Shown here: positions 54,840 through 64,000 of the stretch, piece after piece | Numbering within the stretch: the stretch's first letter is position 1 | How the letters are laid out: each line of letters starts with the position of its first letter | Assembly (NCBI RefSeq): GCF_001623405.1 | Contig: NZ_LUHG01000106.1 | Location: 18,601 to 82,600 of the forward strand | Source: Hydrotalea flava | GTDB lineage: Bacteria; Bacteroidota; Bacteroidia; Chitinophagales; Chitinophagaceae | DNA: 64,000 nucleotides | Reading direction: 5' to 3' | The notes under the pieces: generated by a model | Database searches by the model: none | Told to the model about the DNA's origin: nothing | What the model saw: the letters and a program-made list of their open reading frames with translations, nothing else | Made by a program: the position numbers and the translations under genes

Positions 54840-56219
54840 ATGAACACATACCTTATTAAAAACGGCTATATTATTAATGAAGGCAGAAAATATTATGCCG
54901 ATTTATTACTGAAGAATGGCCGCATTGAAAAAATAGCCCCACAAATCGACACGAAGCTTGCCGTAAAAGAATTAAGTGCAGAGGGAAAATACATATTACC
55001 AGGATGTATTGACGATCAGGTGCATTTTAGAGAACCGGGATTAACGCATAAGGCAAACATTCAAACCGAATCAATGGCTGCTGTTGCAGGTGGCGTTACC
55101 AGTTTTATGGAAATGCCCAACACTTATCCTCCGGCATTAACACAAGAATTATTGGAAGAAAAATACCAAATAGCACAGCAACATGCATTGGCCAATTATT
55201 CGTTTTTTATGGGTACCTCTAATAACAATTATGAAGAGGTAATGAAAACCAACAAAAAGAAAAATGATATTTGCGGCATTAAAATATTCATGGGCTCATC
55301 CACCGGTAATTTGCTGGTAGATAATCCATTAGCATTAGAAAAAATTTTTAGCGGCAGTGAAGTGTTAATTGCAACCCATTGTGAAGAAGAAAAAATGATA
55401 CAAGCCAATCTACAGGCTTTACAACAACAAAAAACACTTACAACCGCAGATCATCCCATTATCCGTAATGATGAAGTTTGTTTTGAATCATCCTGGAAAG
55501 CCATACAATATGCACAAAAACATGGCAGCAGGTTACACATATTACATATTTCTACTGCAAAAGAATTGCAGTTATTTACCAATTTAATTCCATTGAAGGA
55601 AAAAAAAATTACTGCAGAAGTATGTGTGCATCATTTACATTTTACAGCAAATGATTATAGCCTTTTAGGCAATTTAATTAAATGCAATCCGGCCATTAAA
55701 GCGCCACACAATCAACAAGCTTTATGGGAAGCCTTGTTGGATGACCGGTTAGATGTAATTGCTACCGACCATGCACCGCACACTTTAGCAGAAAAAGGTT
55801 ACACCAGAGATGAAGTAAGCGGCAGATTGGTTTGTAACAATGCTGATTATTTACATGCACATGCAGGATTACCACTGGTACAACACAGTTTGTTATTGAT
55901 GTTGCAATATGTACAACAGGGCAAAATTAGCATTGAAAAAGTGGTTGAAAAAATGAGTCATGCAGTAGCAGACTGTTTCCAAATAAAAGACAGAGGCTAT
56001 CTTCGGGAGGGTTATTTTGCCGATGTGGTATTGGTTAATCCACAGCAACCCACTACCGTTACAAAAGAAAATATTTTATACAAATGCAATTGGAGTCCAT
56101 TTGAAGGGACCAATTTCCTGATGCACATAGAAAAAACTTTTGTAAATGGCCATTTGGCTTATACAAATGGAGTGATTGATGCATCTACTAAAGGAAGAAG
56201 GCTTCAATTTAACAGATAG
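54840..56219 (+). CDS. pyrC: Dihydroorotase
   Basis: Cyclises carbamoyl-aspartate to dihydroorotate in pyrimidine synthesis. The 459-residue amidohydrolase has metal ligands in CIDDQVHFREPGLTHK, the bridging lysine region GIKIFMGSSTGN, ATHCEE, LHILHISTA and DVIATDHAPHTLAEK. Length and motifs match the long Bacteroidota form. The aspartate of DHAPH is the catalytic base. Allantoinase is the main alternative family, but the sequence DDQVHFREPG favours dihydroorotase. Confidence 0.9.
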   Translation: MNTYLIKNGYIINEGRKYYADLLLKNGRIEKIAPQIDTKLAVKELSAEGKYILPGCIDDQVHFREPGLTHKANIQTESMAAVAGGVTSFMEMPNTYPPALTQELLEEKYQIAQQHALANYSFFMGTSNNNYEEVMKTNKKKNDICGIKIFMGSSTGNLLVDNPLALEKIFSGSEVLIATHCEEEKMIQANLQALQQQKTLTTADHPIIRNDEVCFESSWKAIQYAQKHGSRLHILHISTAKELQLFTNLIPLKEKKITAEVCVHHLHFTANDYSLLGNLIKCNPAIKAPHNQQALWEALLDDRLDVIATDHAPHTLAEKGYTRDEVSGRLVCNNADYLHAHAGLPLVQHSLLLMLQYVQQGKISIEKVVEKMSHAVADCFQIKDRGYLREGYFADVVLVNPQQPTTVTKENILYKCNWSPFEGTNFLMHIEKTFVNGHLAYTNGVIDASTKGRRLQFNR

Positions 56220-56271
56220 AAAAAAGGAATGAAAAGTTAACAAAATTGATTACTCATAACTTAAAAATGGC

Positions 56272-57585
56272 ATGCAGGTAGATGATATAACTTTATACGA
56301 TTTATCTATATTGGTTAATAATGACAATGCTGCCATATGGCAACATCTCAACTTTACACATACCGATGGCGGCAGGCAATACTTAAAAAAAATTTTACAG
56401 CAACCATTGAACAGCATTAGTGCCATTCAAAATGTACAAAATACCATACAACAATTATTATTAATTGAAAATAAATGGCCTACAAACATCACTAACGGTA
56501 CCCTTATGGTACTGGAAAAATATTTTGAAACACCGGTGGATAGTTTTAAACCCATGCCCAACCCATTTACTGCCTGGATGTATGCCACATTTAAAAAAGG
56601 TGATTACTCGCTCATCAAATATTCAGTTGAACATACCATTAATTTTTTACAGGGCTTAGAACAAATTACTGGTTTACTAGGCCATGCCAATAGCAAACTA
56701 TTATCAACTTGCATACAAACCATTCAGGTTATGTTAAGTAAACCTTTAGTGCAGGAAATGTTACAGTTAAAAAGAGATAAACCCTTAACAAAAGCTCAAG
56801 TACTAACCTATGGGCATTTTATTCAACACCATTTTAAAAAAGCCATTGAAGAACTCATTGAAATATATAATAAATTAGATGCTTATTTAAGTTTAGCCAT
56901 CGCTATAAAAAAATTCAGCTTTCATTTTCCTGATTTTATAGAAAGTAATGACCCTTATATTAGGGCAGAAGCATTATATCACTTGCAATTAAATAAACCT
57001 ATACCCTATACAATTACGTTAGAACAAAATAAAAATTTTTTATTTTTAACCGGTGCTAATATGGGTGGAAAAAGTACATTTATAAAAGCAATAGGTGTTT
57101 GTGTATACCTGGCTCATGTTGGCATGGCTGTACCGGCATTCAAAATGCAACTGAGTTTATTTGATGGGTTAATTAGTAATATCAATTTAACAGATAATAT
57201 TACCAAAGGAGAAAGTTACTTTTTTAATGAAGTACACCGCATCAAAAAAACGATTGAAAAGATTAGCAATGGAAGAAAATGGCTGGTATTGATAGATGAA
57301 TTATTTAAAGGCACCAACCAGCAGGATGCCATAAAATGTAGCATTAGTGTAATTGAAGGCCTCAGAAAAATGAAAAATGCTTTGTTTATTTTATCAACGC
57401 ACTTATATGAAATTGGCCATGAGCTTCAAAATCACTCAAATATACAGTTCAAATATTTTGAAACCAGCATAGAAAACGACCAGCTTATTTTCAGCTACCA
57501 ATTAAAAGAAGGCATTAGCAACGACCGCTTAGGTTATTTAATTATGCGCAAAGAAGGGGTGGTAGATTTACTGAATAAATTATAG
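56272..57585 (+). CDS. MutS-like ATPase without mismatch-recognition domain
   Basis: A 437-residue protein with the lever/core helices of MutS (residues 1-230) and the C-terminal MutS ATPase: Walker A LTGANMGGKSTFIKAIG, ITKGESYFFNEVHRI, Walker B WLVLIDELFKGTNQQDAI and the His switch ILSTHLYEIG. The N-terminal mismatch-binding and connector domains of MutS are absent, and there is no Smr nuclease tail as in MutS2. Such proteins recur in Bacteroidota and their role in repair or recombination is not known. It follows dihydroorotase after 52 bases. Confidence 0.85.
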   Translation: MQVDDITLYDLSILVNNDNAAIWQHLNFTHTDGGRQYLKKILQQPLNSISAIQNVQNTIQQLLLIENKWPTNITNGTLMVLEKYFETPVDSFKPMPNPFTAWMYATFKKGDYSLIKYSVEHTINFLQGLEQITGLLGHANSKLLSTCIQTIQVMLSKPLVQEMLQLKRDKPLTKAQVLTYGHFIQHHFKKAIEELIEIYNKLDAYLSLAIAIKKFSFHFPDFIESNDPYIRAEALYHLQLNKPIPYTITLEQNKNFLFLTGANMGGKSTFIKAIGVCVYLAHVGMAVPAFKMQLSLFDGLISNINLTDNITKGESYFFNEVHRIKKTIEKISNGRKWLVLIDELFKGTNQQDAIKCSISVIEGLRKMKNALFILSTHLYEIGHELQNHSNIQFKYFETSIENDQLIFSYQLKEGISNDRLGYLIMRKEGVVDLLNKL

Positions 57586-57704
57586 TGCTTCGCTATTTTT
57601 GTTATATATTAGTTTTTGAAAAATTAACGTATCACTCAACCTATGCTTTTGCGGCATTACATATCAGTATGTAAAGCTATACAAAAGTAAATGCCCTGTT
57701 AACT

Positions 57705-59252
57705 ATGCTTGTAAAAACCTATGGAAGTGCCGTTTATGGTGTAGATGCCATTTCAATTACCATTGAAGTAAATATTAGTGGCGGCGATATCAAATATTTT
57801 ATAGTTGGCCTGCCCGATAATGCCGTGAAAGAAAGTTTACAACGTATTGAAAGTGCCATTAAAACCAATAACTATAAAATGCCCCGTACCCGATTAGTGG
57901 TAAATATGGCCCCGGCAGATATAAAAAAAACAGGTGCTGCATTTGATTTACCCATTGCTATTGGTATTCTCGGCGCCTCCAATCAAATAACTAACGATAA
58001 TACTTTAAAAGATTACATAATAATGGGTGAGCTAAGCTTAGATGGCACCATACAGCCCATAAAGGGAGCATTACCCATTGCCATACAAGCCCGTAAAGAT
58101 GGGTTTAAAGGATTAATTGTTCCTCAAGCCAATGCAAGAGAAGCCGCAATGGTCAACAATCTGGATGTATATGGTGTGCAACATATTTCTGAAGTAGTTG
58201 ATTTTTTTTCAGGAAACAGCAAGGCAGAACCGTTAGTAGTGCATACCCGCGATGAATTTTTTTCTACCCAAAACAACTTTGATGTTGATTTTAGTGATGT
58301 GAAAGGACAGGAAAATATTAAACGGGCACTCGAAATTGCAGCAGCAGGTGGCCATAATGCCATATTAATTGGACCGCCGGGTGCCGGGAAAACCATGTTG
58401 GCCAAAAGACTGCCCACCATACTACCGCCCCTTACTTTGCAGGAAGCTTTAGAAACTACAAAAATTCATAGTGTAGCCGGTAAATTACCTGAAAATGCTT
58501 CACTCATTGCACAACGCCCATTCCGATCACCTCATCATACCGTTAGTGATGCCGCATTAGTAGGCGGTGGTGGTAATCCGCAGCCCGGCGAAATTTCATT
58601 GGCACACAATGGAGTACTCTTTCTGGATGAATTACCTGAGTTTAAACGTACTGTTTTAGAAGTAATGCGCCAACCAATGGAAGAAAGGCGTGTAACCATT
58701 TCACGTGCAAAATTGGCGGTTGATTTCCCTGCTAATTTTATGCTCATTGCTTCTATGAACCCCTGCCCTTGCGGTTTTTATAATCACCCCGAAAAAGAAT
58801 GTACCTGTCCGGCAGGCGCTGTTCAAAAATATCTGAATAAAGTATCAGGCCCATTATTAGACCGAATTGATTTACATGTTGAAGTAACCCCAGTTGCGTT
58901 TAGTGAATTAAGTACCCGGCAACAAACTGCCGAAAATTCAGCAACCATTCGTGAACGTGTTATTAAAGCCCGTGCCATACAGGCAGAGCGTTATCAAACA
59001 CTGCCCGGCATTTATGCCAATGCACAAATTAGCAGTAAAACCCTACGCGAATTTTGTGTGATTAATACCGCAGGTGAAGCATTATTAAAAAAAGCAATGG
59101 AAAAATTAAATCTTTCTGCCCGGGCTTATGACAGAATTCTAAAAGTAGCCAGAACTATTGCCGATTTAGAAAACAGTGCTACCATCGAAGCCCAACACTT
59201 AGCAGAAGCCATTCAATACCGTAGCTTAGATAGAGAAGGATGGGCAGGTTAA
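57705..59252 (+). CDS. YifB/ComM family Mg-chelatase-like AAA ATPase
   Basis: A 515-residue AAA+ protein: N-terminal Lon-protease-like fold (about 20-175), Walker A LIGPPGAGKTMLAKRLP, Walker B LFLDELPEFKRTVLEVMRQP and the family's cysteine cluster MNPCPCGFYNHPEKECTCP. ComM, a member, is a helicase that extends DNA during natural transformation in Vibrio and others; YifB is the E. coli name. Whether this organism takes up DNA cannot be judged here. Confidence 0.92.
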   Translation: MLVKTYGSAVYGVDAISITIEVNISGGDIKYFIVGLPDNAVKESLQRIESAIKTNNYKMPRTRLVVNMAPADIKKTGAAFDLPIAIGILGASNQITNDNTLKDYIIMGELSLDGTIQPIKGALPIAIQARKDGFKGLIVPQANAREAAMVNNLDVYGVQHISEVVDFFSGNSKAEPLVVHTRDEFFSTQNNFDVDFSDVKGQENIKRALEIAAAGGHNAILIGPPGAGKTMLAKRLPTILPPLTLQEALETTKIHSVAGKLPENASLIAQRPFRSPHHTVSDAALVGGGGNPQPGEISLAHNGVLFLDELPEFKRTVLEVMRQPMEERRVTISRAKLAVDFPANFMLIASMNPCPCGFYNHPEKECTCPAGAVQKYLNKVSGPLLDRIDLHVEVTPVAFSELSTRQQTAENSATIRERVIKARAIQAERYQTLPGIYANAQISSKTLREFCVINTAGEALLKKAMEKLNLSARAYDRILKVARTIADLENSATIEAQHLAEAIQYRSLDREGWAG

Positions 59253-60328
59253 AATTGCAATCAAAAATGAGTGGCTACTATGCTAATACAATTCTTTAAT
59301 AAATCTAAATTACTCAATAATCATAGCGAAATATTTTGATTAAGCATTAAATATTATCCGCTTTTAAATTTCAAAAGAAATTTTCGAATCGAAATCATTA
59401 TTTTCAATATACAGCAACTATAGTATGTTATGAATCGTTTGTGTTCTAAAAGTGTTGGTGAATTCTTTTACCAAAGAATACAAACGTTCTGTAATTCGTT
59501 GTTCAACTTATGTGAACAATGCAATGTCAACACTCAAACAATTTTTCATAACCTCAACTTCATAGCAATAGGCCTTTTTACACTGTTTTCAGTAATAGTA
59601 AGAATAAAAATTTTGAATTAATTATTTGTTAAATGTATTCAGGAAAAGTGAATCCATAACCAGGCTATTTTATTTCAGACTTCAACAAAATTTTATAAGA
59701 TGGCAACAACTCATTTAAATCTAAAGCCATTATTGATGAATTTGATACACAGAGCAGGTAAACAAGAAAAGGACACTTACTAAATTATTAATAAGACGAG
59801 CAAAAAAATTGGTCGAGATGATTAATGGGAAAACTTCTAAATACACTAATGAATTTTTGTGTCCTATCCCTATCATAAAAAATACCATTTTAAGGATACA
59901 AATATAGAGTCAGGTAAATAGCTATCAAAGAATATTACCTATAATTTACAATATAAAAACAAAATAACTAATAAGGGCAAATGGTTATTATATTTCTTTA
60001 TAAAATTATAAATTTGAAAGATTGGCATAGAGGCATTGATTACCAATTTAGTAATAAAGATTATCTAAATATGCAAGGTTAAATATATTATCTGAAGAAG
60101 AAAGAATTTTGAAAAATATATCTTTCAAAATATCATGCTCAGGTAGTATAAGAAAAATCAAATACTTTCAAAAAACATCAGCAATTGCAGATTAAAATCT
60201 TTTTTTTAACGATCTAAACCACAAATCAATTAAAAATAGTGCCATACAATATGTTTTTCAACAAAATTGCAGGCAGTAGTATATATAAAAGCAGTAATTA
60301 GTATATTGTAGGTACTAAAACAAATCAT
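59253..60328. other. Gene-free stretch of about 1.1 kb
   Basis: No intact gene, RNA gene or clear repeat is seen. The sequence is very AT-rich. Several short frames (for example from 59430, and from 59700 reading MATTHLNLKPLLMNLIHRAG) end quickly, and the pieces look like decayed coding DNA, perhaps an old mobile element; I cannot identify a parent. Confidence 0.35.
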
Positions 60329-61621
60329 ATGCTTAAGAAATACACTATTTTATCAGCAACGCTTTTGCTGATGTTCTCATGTGCAAGAAGCCAGAAAATA
60401 ACTGCTATAAAGTGCGGGAAATTATTAGATGTAAAACTGGGTACCGTTGCTAATAACCAGGTAATTATTATTAAAGATAACATCATACAAAAAATTGAAC
60501 CCAATGCATCATTTCAGGAAAAAGCAGACAGCATTATTGATTTATCGGATTATTTTGTTTTACCCGGATTAATTGATTGTCATACACATGTTTTATTGCA
60601 AGGCGATATTACCAGTGATGATTATGCCGAACAACTACTGAAAGAATCCATTCCATACCGAACCCTTCGTGCAGCTCGCAGCGCAAACATTGCATTACAC
60701 AATGGCTTTACTACTATTAGAGATTTGGAAACAGAAGGTGCTATGTATGCAGATGTAGATGTAAAAAAAGCCATTAACAATGGCGTAATACCCGGGCCAC
60801 GTATGTTTGTAGCTACAAGGGCTATTAATACTGTGGGGCACTATCCTATTAGCCCGAAAGAATACAATTGGGAGCTTGATTTGCCAAAAGGCATCCAGGA
60901 AATTAATGGAGCCGATGAAGCCAGAAAAGCTGTAAGAGAGCAATTGGCACATGGAGCAGACTGGATAAAAATTTATGCCGACAGAGGTTATTATCGCTTA
61001 CCCGATGGTTCCTTCAGAAGCCTTCCCAACTTTACAAAAGCGGAAATAGAAGCCATAGGAGATGAAACACTGAAAAGCAGAAAAAATTTTGCAGCACATG
61101 CCATGACCCGCGACGGTATTTTAGCTGCTATTGCAGCAGGCGCCAGAAGTATTGAACATGGTAGTGGCATGGATGAAGAATGTGCCAATACAATGGCCCA
61201 AAAAGGTGTATTCTGGTGCCCCACCATTTTTGTAAACGATTATGTTGCAGATGGAAGAGCCAAAGAAGGCAGTTTCATTAATCAACAGTTTCGCCAAGCT
61301 GCTCCAGCTATATTTAAAACAGCTATAAAAGCAGGTGTAAAAATTGCCTATGGCACCGATATTGGCGGATATGAGTGGAATTTGCCGGAAGCAAAAGATT
61401 TTGAGTTTATGGTGCAATATGGGCTATCACCATTACAAGCCATACAAACCGCTACTACTACCGCTGCCGATTTATTACAACAAGATGGGAAAATTGGTGT
61501 TATAGCTCCGGGTGCTTTTGCTGATATCATTGCAGTAAAGGGTAATCCATTAAACAATATTCAATTATTGCAGCAGGTACAATGGGTGATGAAAGATGGT
61601 AAAGTATGGAAATCACAATAA
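60329..61621 (+). CDS. Secreted amidohydrolase (imidazolonepropionase-like)
   Basis: A 430-residue amidohydrolase with a lipoprotein-type signal (LLLMFSCARSQ). Metal and catalytic residues are in order: GLIDCHTHVLLQGD, the carbamylated-lysine position in GADWIKIYADRG, FAAHAMTRDG, ARSIEHGSGMDEE and IAYGTDIGGYEW. It fits the Xaa-Pro/imidazolonepropionase-related group of secreted amidohydrolases common in Chitinophagaceae. The substrate is unknown; dipeptides or cyclic amides are possible. It stands alone after the 1.1-kb gap. Confidence 0.85.
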   Translation: MLKKYTILSATLLLMFSCARSQKITAIKCGKLLDVKLGTVANNQVIIIKDNIIQKIEPNASFQEKADSIIDLSDYFVLPGLIDCHTHVLLQGDITSDDYAEQLLKESIPYRTLRAARSANIALHNGFTTIRDLETEGAMYADVDVKKAINNGVIPGPRMFVATRAINTVGHYPISPKEYNWELDLPKGIQEINGADEARKAVREQLAHGADWIKIYADRGYYRLPDGSFRSLPNFTKAEIEAIGDETLKSRKNFAAHAMTRDGILAAIAAGARSIEHGSGMDEECANTMAQKGVFWCPTIFVNDYVADGRAKEGSFINQQFRQAAPAIFKTAIKAGVKIAYGTDIGGYEWNLPEAKDFEFMVQYGLSPLQAIQTATTTAADLLQQDGKIGVIAPGAFADIIAVKGNPLNNIQLLQQVQWVMKDGKVWKSQ

Positions 61622-61782
61622 ACAAAAACTGACGTTTCGGCATCTAAAAAACCTTGCATCATTATTGTTTCTTGCACAGTGATTGGTAATTACAATCATC
61701 TATATTAAAGCCAAAGCCTGTTTTCAACCAATGTGCTGAACAGGCTTTGCATATTTCATTGATTAGAAACTATTATCAACGC

Positions 61783-63570
61783 ATGAAACTATTATTACAA
61801 TACCTAAAACCTTATAAATGGCTCATTGCACTGGCGCTGTTTTTAGCTGCCGTTAACCAGGTTTTTTCCATGTTCGATCCATTACTGTTTGGAAAGCTGA
61901 TTGATCGTTACTCCAATCATCCCCATTTTTTTGACCACGAAAAAAAATTACCCAGAACAGAGTGGCAATACATTTATGGTGTGTTAGGTTTTTTAGGATT
62001 AATGGTAGGCACAGCAATGGTGAGCAGAATTGCCAAATCTTTTCAGGATTATGCTGTGAATGTAATTATCCAAAAATTTGGTGCAGCATTGTTTACCGAC
62101 GGACTGAAGCACAGTATGCAATTACCTTATCAGGATTTTGAAGACCAGCGCAGCGGCGAAACCCTTTCTATTTTAACCAAAGCAAGGGCAGATTGTGAAA
62201 AATTTATTGGTTATTTTATTAATGTATTATTTGGAATTATAGTGGGTGTTGTTTTTGTTTCTGTATATGCCTTTCATATTCATTGGAGTATAATGCCCAC
62301 TTATATTATTGGTATTGCCATTTTATCATGGCTTACTAACCGCTTAAGCAACAAAATAAAAAGCATACAAAAACGTATTGTAAAAGAAACTACCATGCTG
62401 GCAGGTTCTACTACTGAAAGTTTACGAAACATTGAACTGGTAAAAAGTTTAGGGCTCACTGACCAGGAAATCAAACGCCTAAACAATAATACCTATAAAA
62501 TATTAGGACTTGAACTAAAGAAAGTAAAAAGCATCAGAACCATTGGCTTTATTCAGGGTACATTCGTAAACTTATTAAGGCAGGTAATTATGATGGTTTT
62601 GATGTGGTTAATATTTAAAAATATATTGACTACCGGACAACAAATTACCCTTCAGTTTTACAGCTTTTTTATTTTTGGGCCTCTTCAGGAAATAGGCAAT
62701 ATTTTACTCAGTTATCGGGAGGCTGAAGCTTCCATTAACAACTTTCATTGTTTAATGAGCAAAGCGCCCGATCACACTCCTGTTAGTCCAACGCATATTG
62801 GTGCTATTGAAACACTAACTTTTGATCAAGTTTCATTTCAACACCAAACTGCAAATTATAAAGCCATTGATAACATCTCTTTTACTGTACAGAAAGGCGA
62901 AACCGTTGCTTTTGTTGGGCCCAGTGGCGCAGGTAAAAGTACCTTAGTAAAATTATTGGTGGGTTTATACCGGCCAAAAGAAGGTACTATTTATTATAAT
63001 GGCATAGATGGCCATCATTTAAATTTTGATGAACTGCGTAACCAAATTGGTTTTGTTACACAAGACACACAGCTATTTGCAGGTAGTATCAAAGAAAATC
63101 TTTTGTTTGTAAAGCCCGATGCTACAGATGAGGATATTTTAGAAGCACTGCAAAAAGCAAGCTGTAATCCATTACTGGCAAAAGCCGATAATGGCATTAA
63201 CACACTAATAGGTGAAAGCGGATTGAAATTAAGTGGCGGCGAAAAACAACGCATATCCATTGCCCGGGCATTAATTCGGAAACCGCATTTATTATTATTT
63301 GATGAAGCTACCAGTGCATTAGATTCTATTACTGAAGAAGAAATAACCAATACCATTAAAGCAGTATCCAACCAAAAATCACAAATCACTGTTCTTATTG
63401 CACACCGTTTAAGTACGATAATGCATGCCGACAGAATTTATGTACTGGAAAAAGGGCAAATTGTAGAAACCGGCAATCACCACAGTTTAGTGGCTATGAA
63501 AGGATTATATTATGCCATGTGGCGCCAGCAAATTGGCGAACGCAAACTAAATACCGCATTTGCTGTTTAA
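61783..63570 (+). CDS. ABC transporter, fused permease and ATP-binding protein
   Basis: A 595-residue type IV (exporter) ABC half-transporter: six helices (residues 10-310) and an ATPase with Walker A GPSGAGKSTLVKLLVG, Q-loop GFVTQDTQLFAG, signature LKLSGGEKQRISIARAL, Walker B LLLFDEATSALD and the switch His in IAHRLST. Likely works as a homodimer exporting a lipid, drug or peptide. I start at MKLLLQYLKPYKWLI; a start 12 codons upstream is possible. A bidirectional terminator follows. Confidence 0.9.
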   Translation: MKLLLQYLKPYKWLIALALFLAAVNQVFSMFDPLLFGKLIDRYSNHPHFFDHEKKLPRTEWQYIYGVLGFLGLMVGTAMVSRIAKSFQDYAVNVIIQKFGAALFTDGLKHSMQLPYQDFEDQRSGETLSILTKARADCEKFIGYFINVLFGIIVGVVFVSVYAFHIHWSIMPTYIIGIAILSWLTNRLSNKIKSIQKRIVKETTMLAGSTTESLRNIELVKSLGLTDQEIKRLNNNTYKILGLELKKVKSIRTIGFIQGTFVNLLRQVIMMVLMWLIFKNILTTGQQITLQFYSFFIFGPLQEIGNILLSYREAEASINNFHCLMSKAPDHTPVSPTHIGAIETLTFDQVSFQHQTANYKAIDNISFTVQKGETVAFVGPSGAGKSTLVKLLVGLYRPKEGTIYYNGIDGHHLNFDELRNQIGFVTQDTQLFAGSIKENLLFVKPDATDEDILEALQKASCNPLLAKADNGINTLIGESGLKLSGGEKQRISIARALIRKPHLLLFDEATSALDSITEEEITNTIKAVSNQKSQITVLIAHRLSTIMHADRIYVLEKGQIVETGNHHSLVAMKGLYYAMWRQQIGERKLNTAFAV

Positions 63571-63604
63571 ATTTTTTTTTCACTTATTTCTAATTGAAAA
63601 CATA

Positions 63605-63632
63605 AAGGCCCCTCCGTAATAGAGTGGGCCTT
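63605..63632 (+). terminator. Bidirectional terminator after the ABC transporter gene
   Basis: AAGGCCC (63605-63611) pairs with GGGCCTT (63626-63632) around a 14-nt loop, with T-rich sequence on both sides. It lies between the convergent ABC transporter gene and the truncated receptor gene and could serve both. Confidence 0.7.
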
Positions 63633-63655
63633 ATTTCTACCAAAACCTAACCAAC

Positions 63656-63883
63656 TTAACTGCTTTTCTTTAAATTATAACTCAGCGGGAAATCTATTTT
63701 CAAGGATACATTTCTTCCCATATTGTAAATACCATGTTCTCTGGGGTTATCATTTGGGCCGGGATTTTTATAATCACCATAAAAATATTTCAATCGGCTT
63801 AAATGATCCCAATAAGCCAGATTAAACAGATTATTACCCATTACATATACATTAAACAGTACATCTCCTTTTTCCTGTTTTCC
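63656..63883 (-). pseudogene. C-terminal fragment of a TonB-dependent receptor
   Basis: Reading on the minus strand from the in-frame stop at 63884-63886, the frame gives GDVLFNVYVMGNNLFNLAYW, then DHLSRLKYFYG, NPREHGIYNMGRNVSLKIDF and a short tail to the stop at 63656. The NLFNLAYWDHLSRLK and GIYNMGRN segments are typical of the last strands of a TonB-dependent receptor. The match ends where sequence of a different kind begins (63884-63890), so the receptor has been truncated, probably by an insertion. Confidence 0.7.
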
Positions 63884-63896
63884 TCACTGGGACACC

Positions 63897-64000
63897 CTAA
63901 AAGTTGAATATTTTAGCCAGGATTCGATGTTCTTCTGTTAGTATTAGTTTTTTTCTGATGATTTGTTTAGATGTAGGTAACATAATTTCAATTTCAAAAA
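63897..64000 (-). CDS. 3' end of an unidentified gene running off the window, possibly a transposase
   Basis: The minus-strand frame is open from the window edge to a stop at 63897-63899 and ends in IIRKKLILTEEHRILAKIFN. It abuts the truncated receptor, and the junction has GGGACACCC (63889-63897). A transposase or other mobile-element gene would explain the truncation, but the visible 34 residues are not enough to name a family. Confidence 0.3.
   Translation of the reverse strand, partial: FEIEIMLPTSKQIIRKKLILTEEHRILAKIFNF

Noticed and set aside
1..64000. CRISPR arrays, tRNA or rRNA genes, and phage genes.
   Set aside because: I saw no regularly spaced short repeats, no cloverleaf-like sequences and no phage structural genes.

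Overview
The window comes from a member of the Bacteroidota, most likely the Chitinophagaceae. This is suggested by type IX secretion proteins (PorP/SprF-like at 33.7 kb, PorT-like at 52.4 kb), many carboxypeptidase-regulatory/TonB-type outer-membrane barrels, a GLPGLI protein, a DUF4249 lipoprotein paired with a TonB receptor, the bacillithiol gene bshA, a short primary sigma factor, and promoters of the Bacteroidota form TTTG-N19/20-TAnnTTTG. The sequence is AT-rich.

Layout. 0-11.5 kb holds core genes: rpsP (cut by the left edge), ffh, the primary sigma factor, a START-like protein, an LptF/LptG permease, OsmC, a cation-efflux protein, an M20 dipeptidase, an S4 RNA-binding protein, trmD and adenine deaminase. 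11.5-32.7 kb is an accessory region lying between adenine deaminase and uracil phosphoribosyltransferase. 32.9-46.6 kb is core again: upp, PorP/SprF, a DNA glycosylase, an EI24 protein, an RsmI-like methylase, a DUF4249/TonB receptor pair, an M28 peptidase, bshA, an aminotransferase, a gamma carbonic anhydrase and rsgA. 47-51.5 kb has a TonB-receptor remnant and a MoxR/DUF58/Bat operon. 51.6-63.6 kb has menaquinone methyltransferase with PorT, an outer-membrane barrel, dihydroorotase, a MutS-like ATPase, a YifB ATPase, an amidohydrolase and an ABC exporter. The right edge holds a truncated TonB receptor next to a possible mobile-element end.

The accessory region is the exceptional part. It is a row of minus-strand cargo operons encoding envelope and secreted proteins. 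Four of them carry the same control region: a palindromic operator (CGTAG-N2-CTACG type) followed by a TTTG-N19/20-TATGATTG-like promoter. Three also share a ~145-nt hairpin-rich 5' leader. The only complete regulator in the row is a NarL/LuxR-type response regulator at its right end (32007-32690), divergent from the last operon and sharing that operon's operator. Truncated 5' pieces of the same kind of regulator gene lie behind two other leaders (23742-23966, almost identical at DNA level; 18986-19042, diverged). This looks like an array that grew by repeated insertion or duplication of units made of 'operon + leader + operator + regulator 5' end', with only the outermost regulator left whole.

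The cargo differs between units: (1) an outer-membrane barrel with a 57-residue two-helix protein; (2) a 77-residue secreted peptide with four cysteines, a hairpin, a GLPGLI protein and an outer-membrane barrel; (3) a 61-residue secreted peptide with two cysteines, a strong internal terminator, a membrane-anchored protein, a MauE/DoxX-like redox membrane protein and an outer-membrane barrel; (4) two tandem paralogous four-gene lipoprotein/barrel operons, one with an added S41 protease. I infer a regulated envelope or secreted-peptide system whose function the sequence does not reveal.
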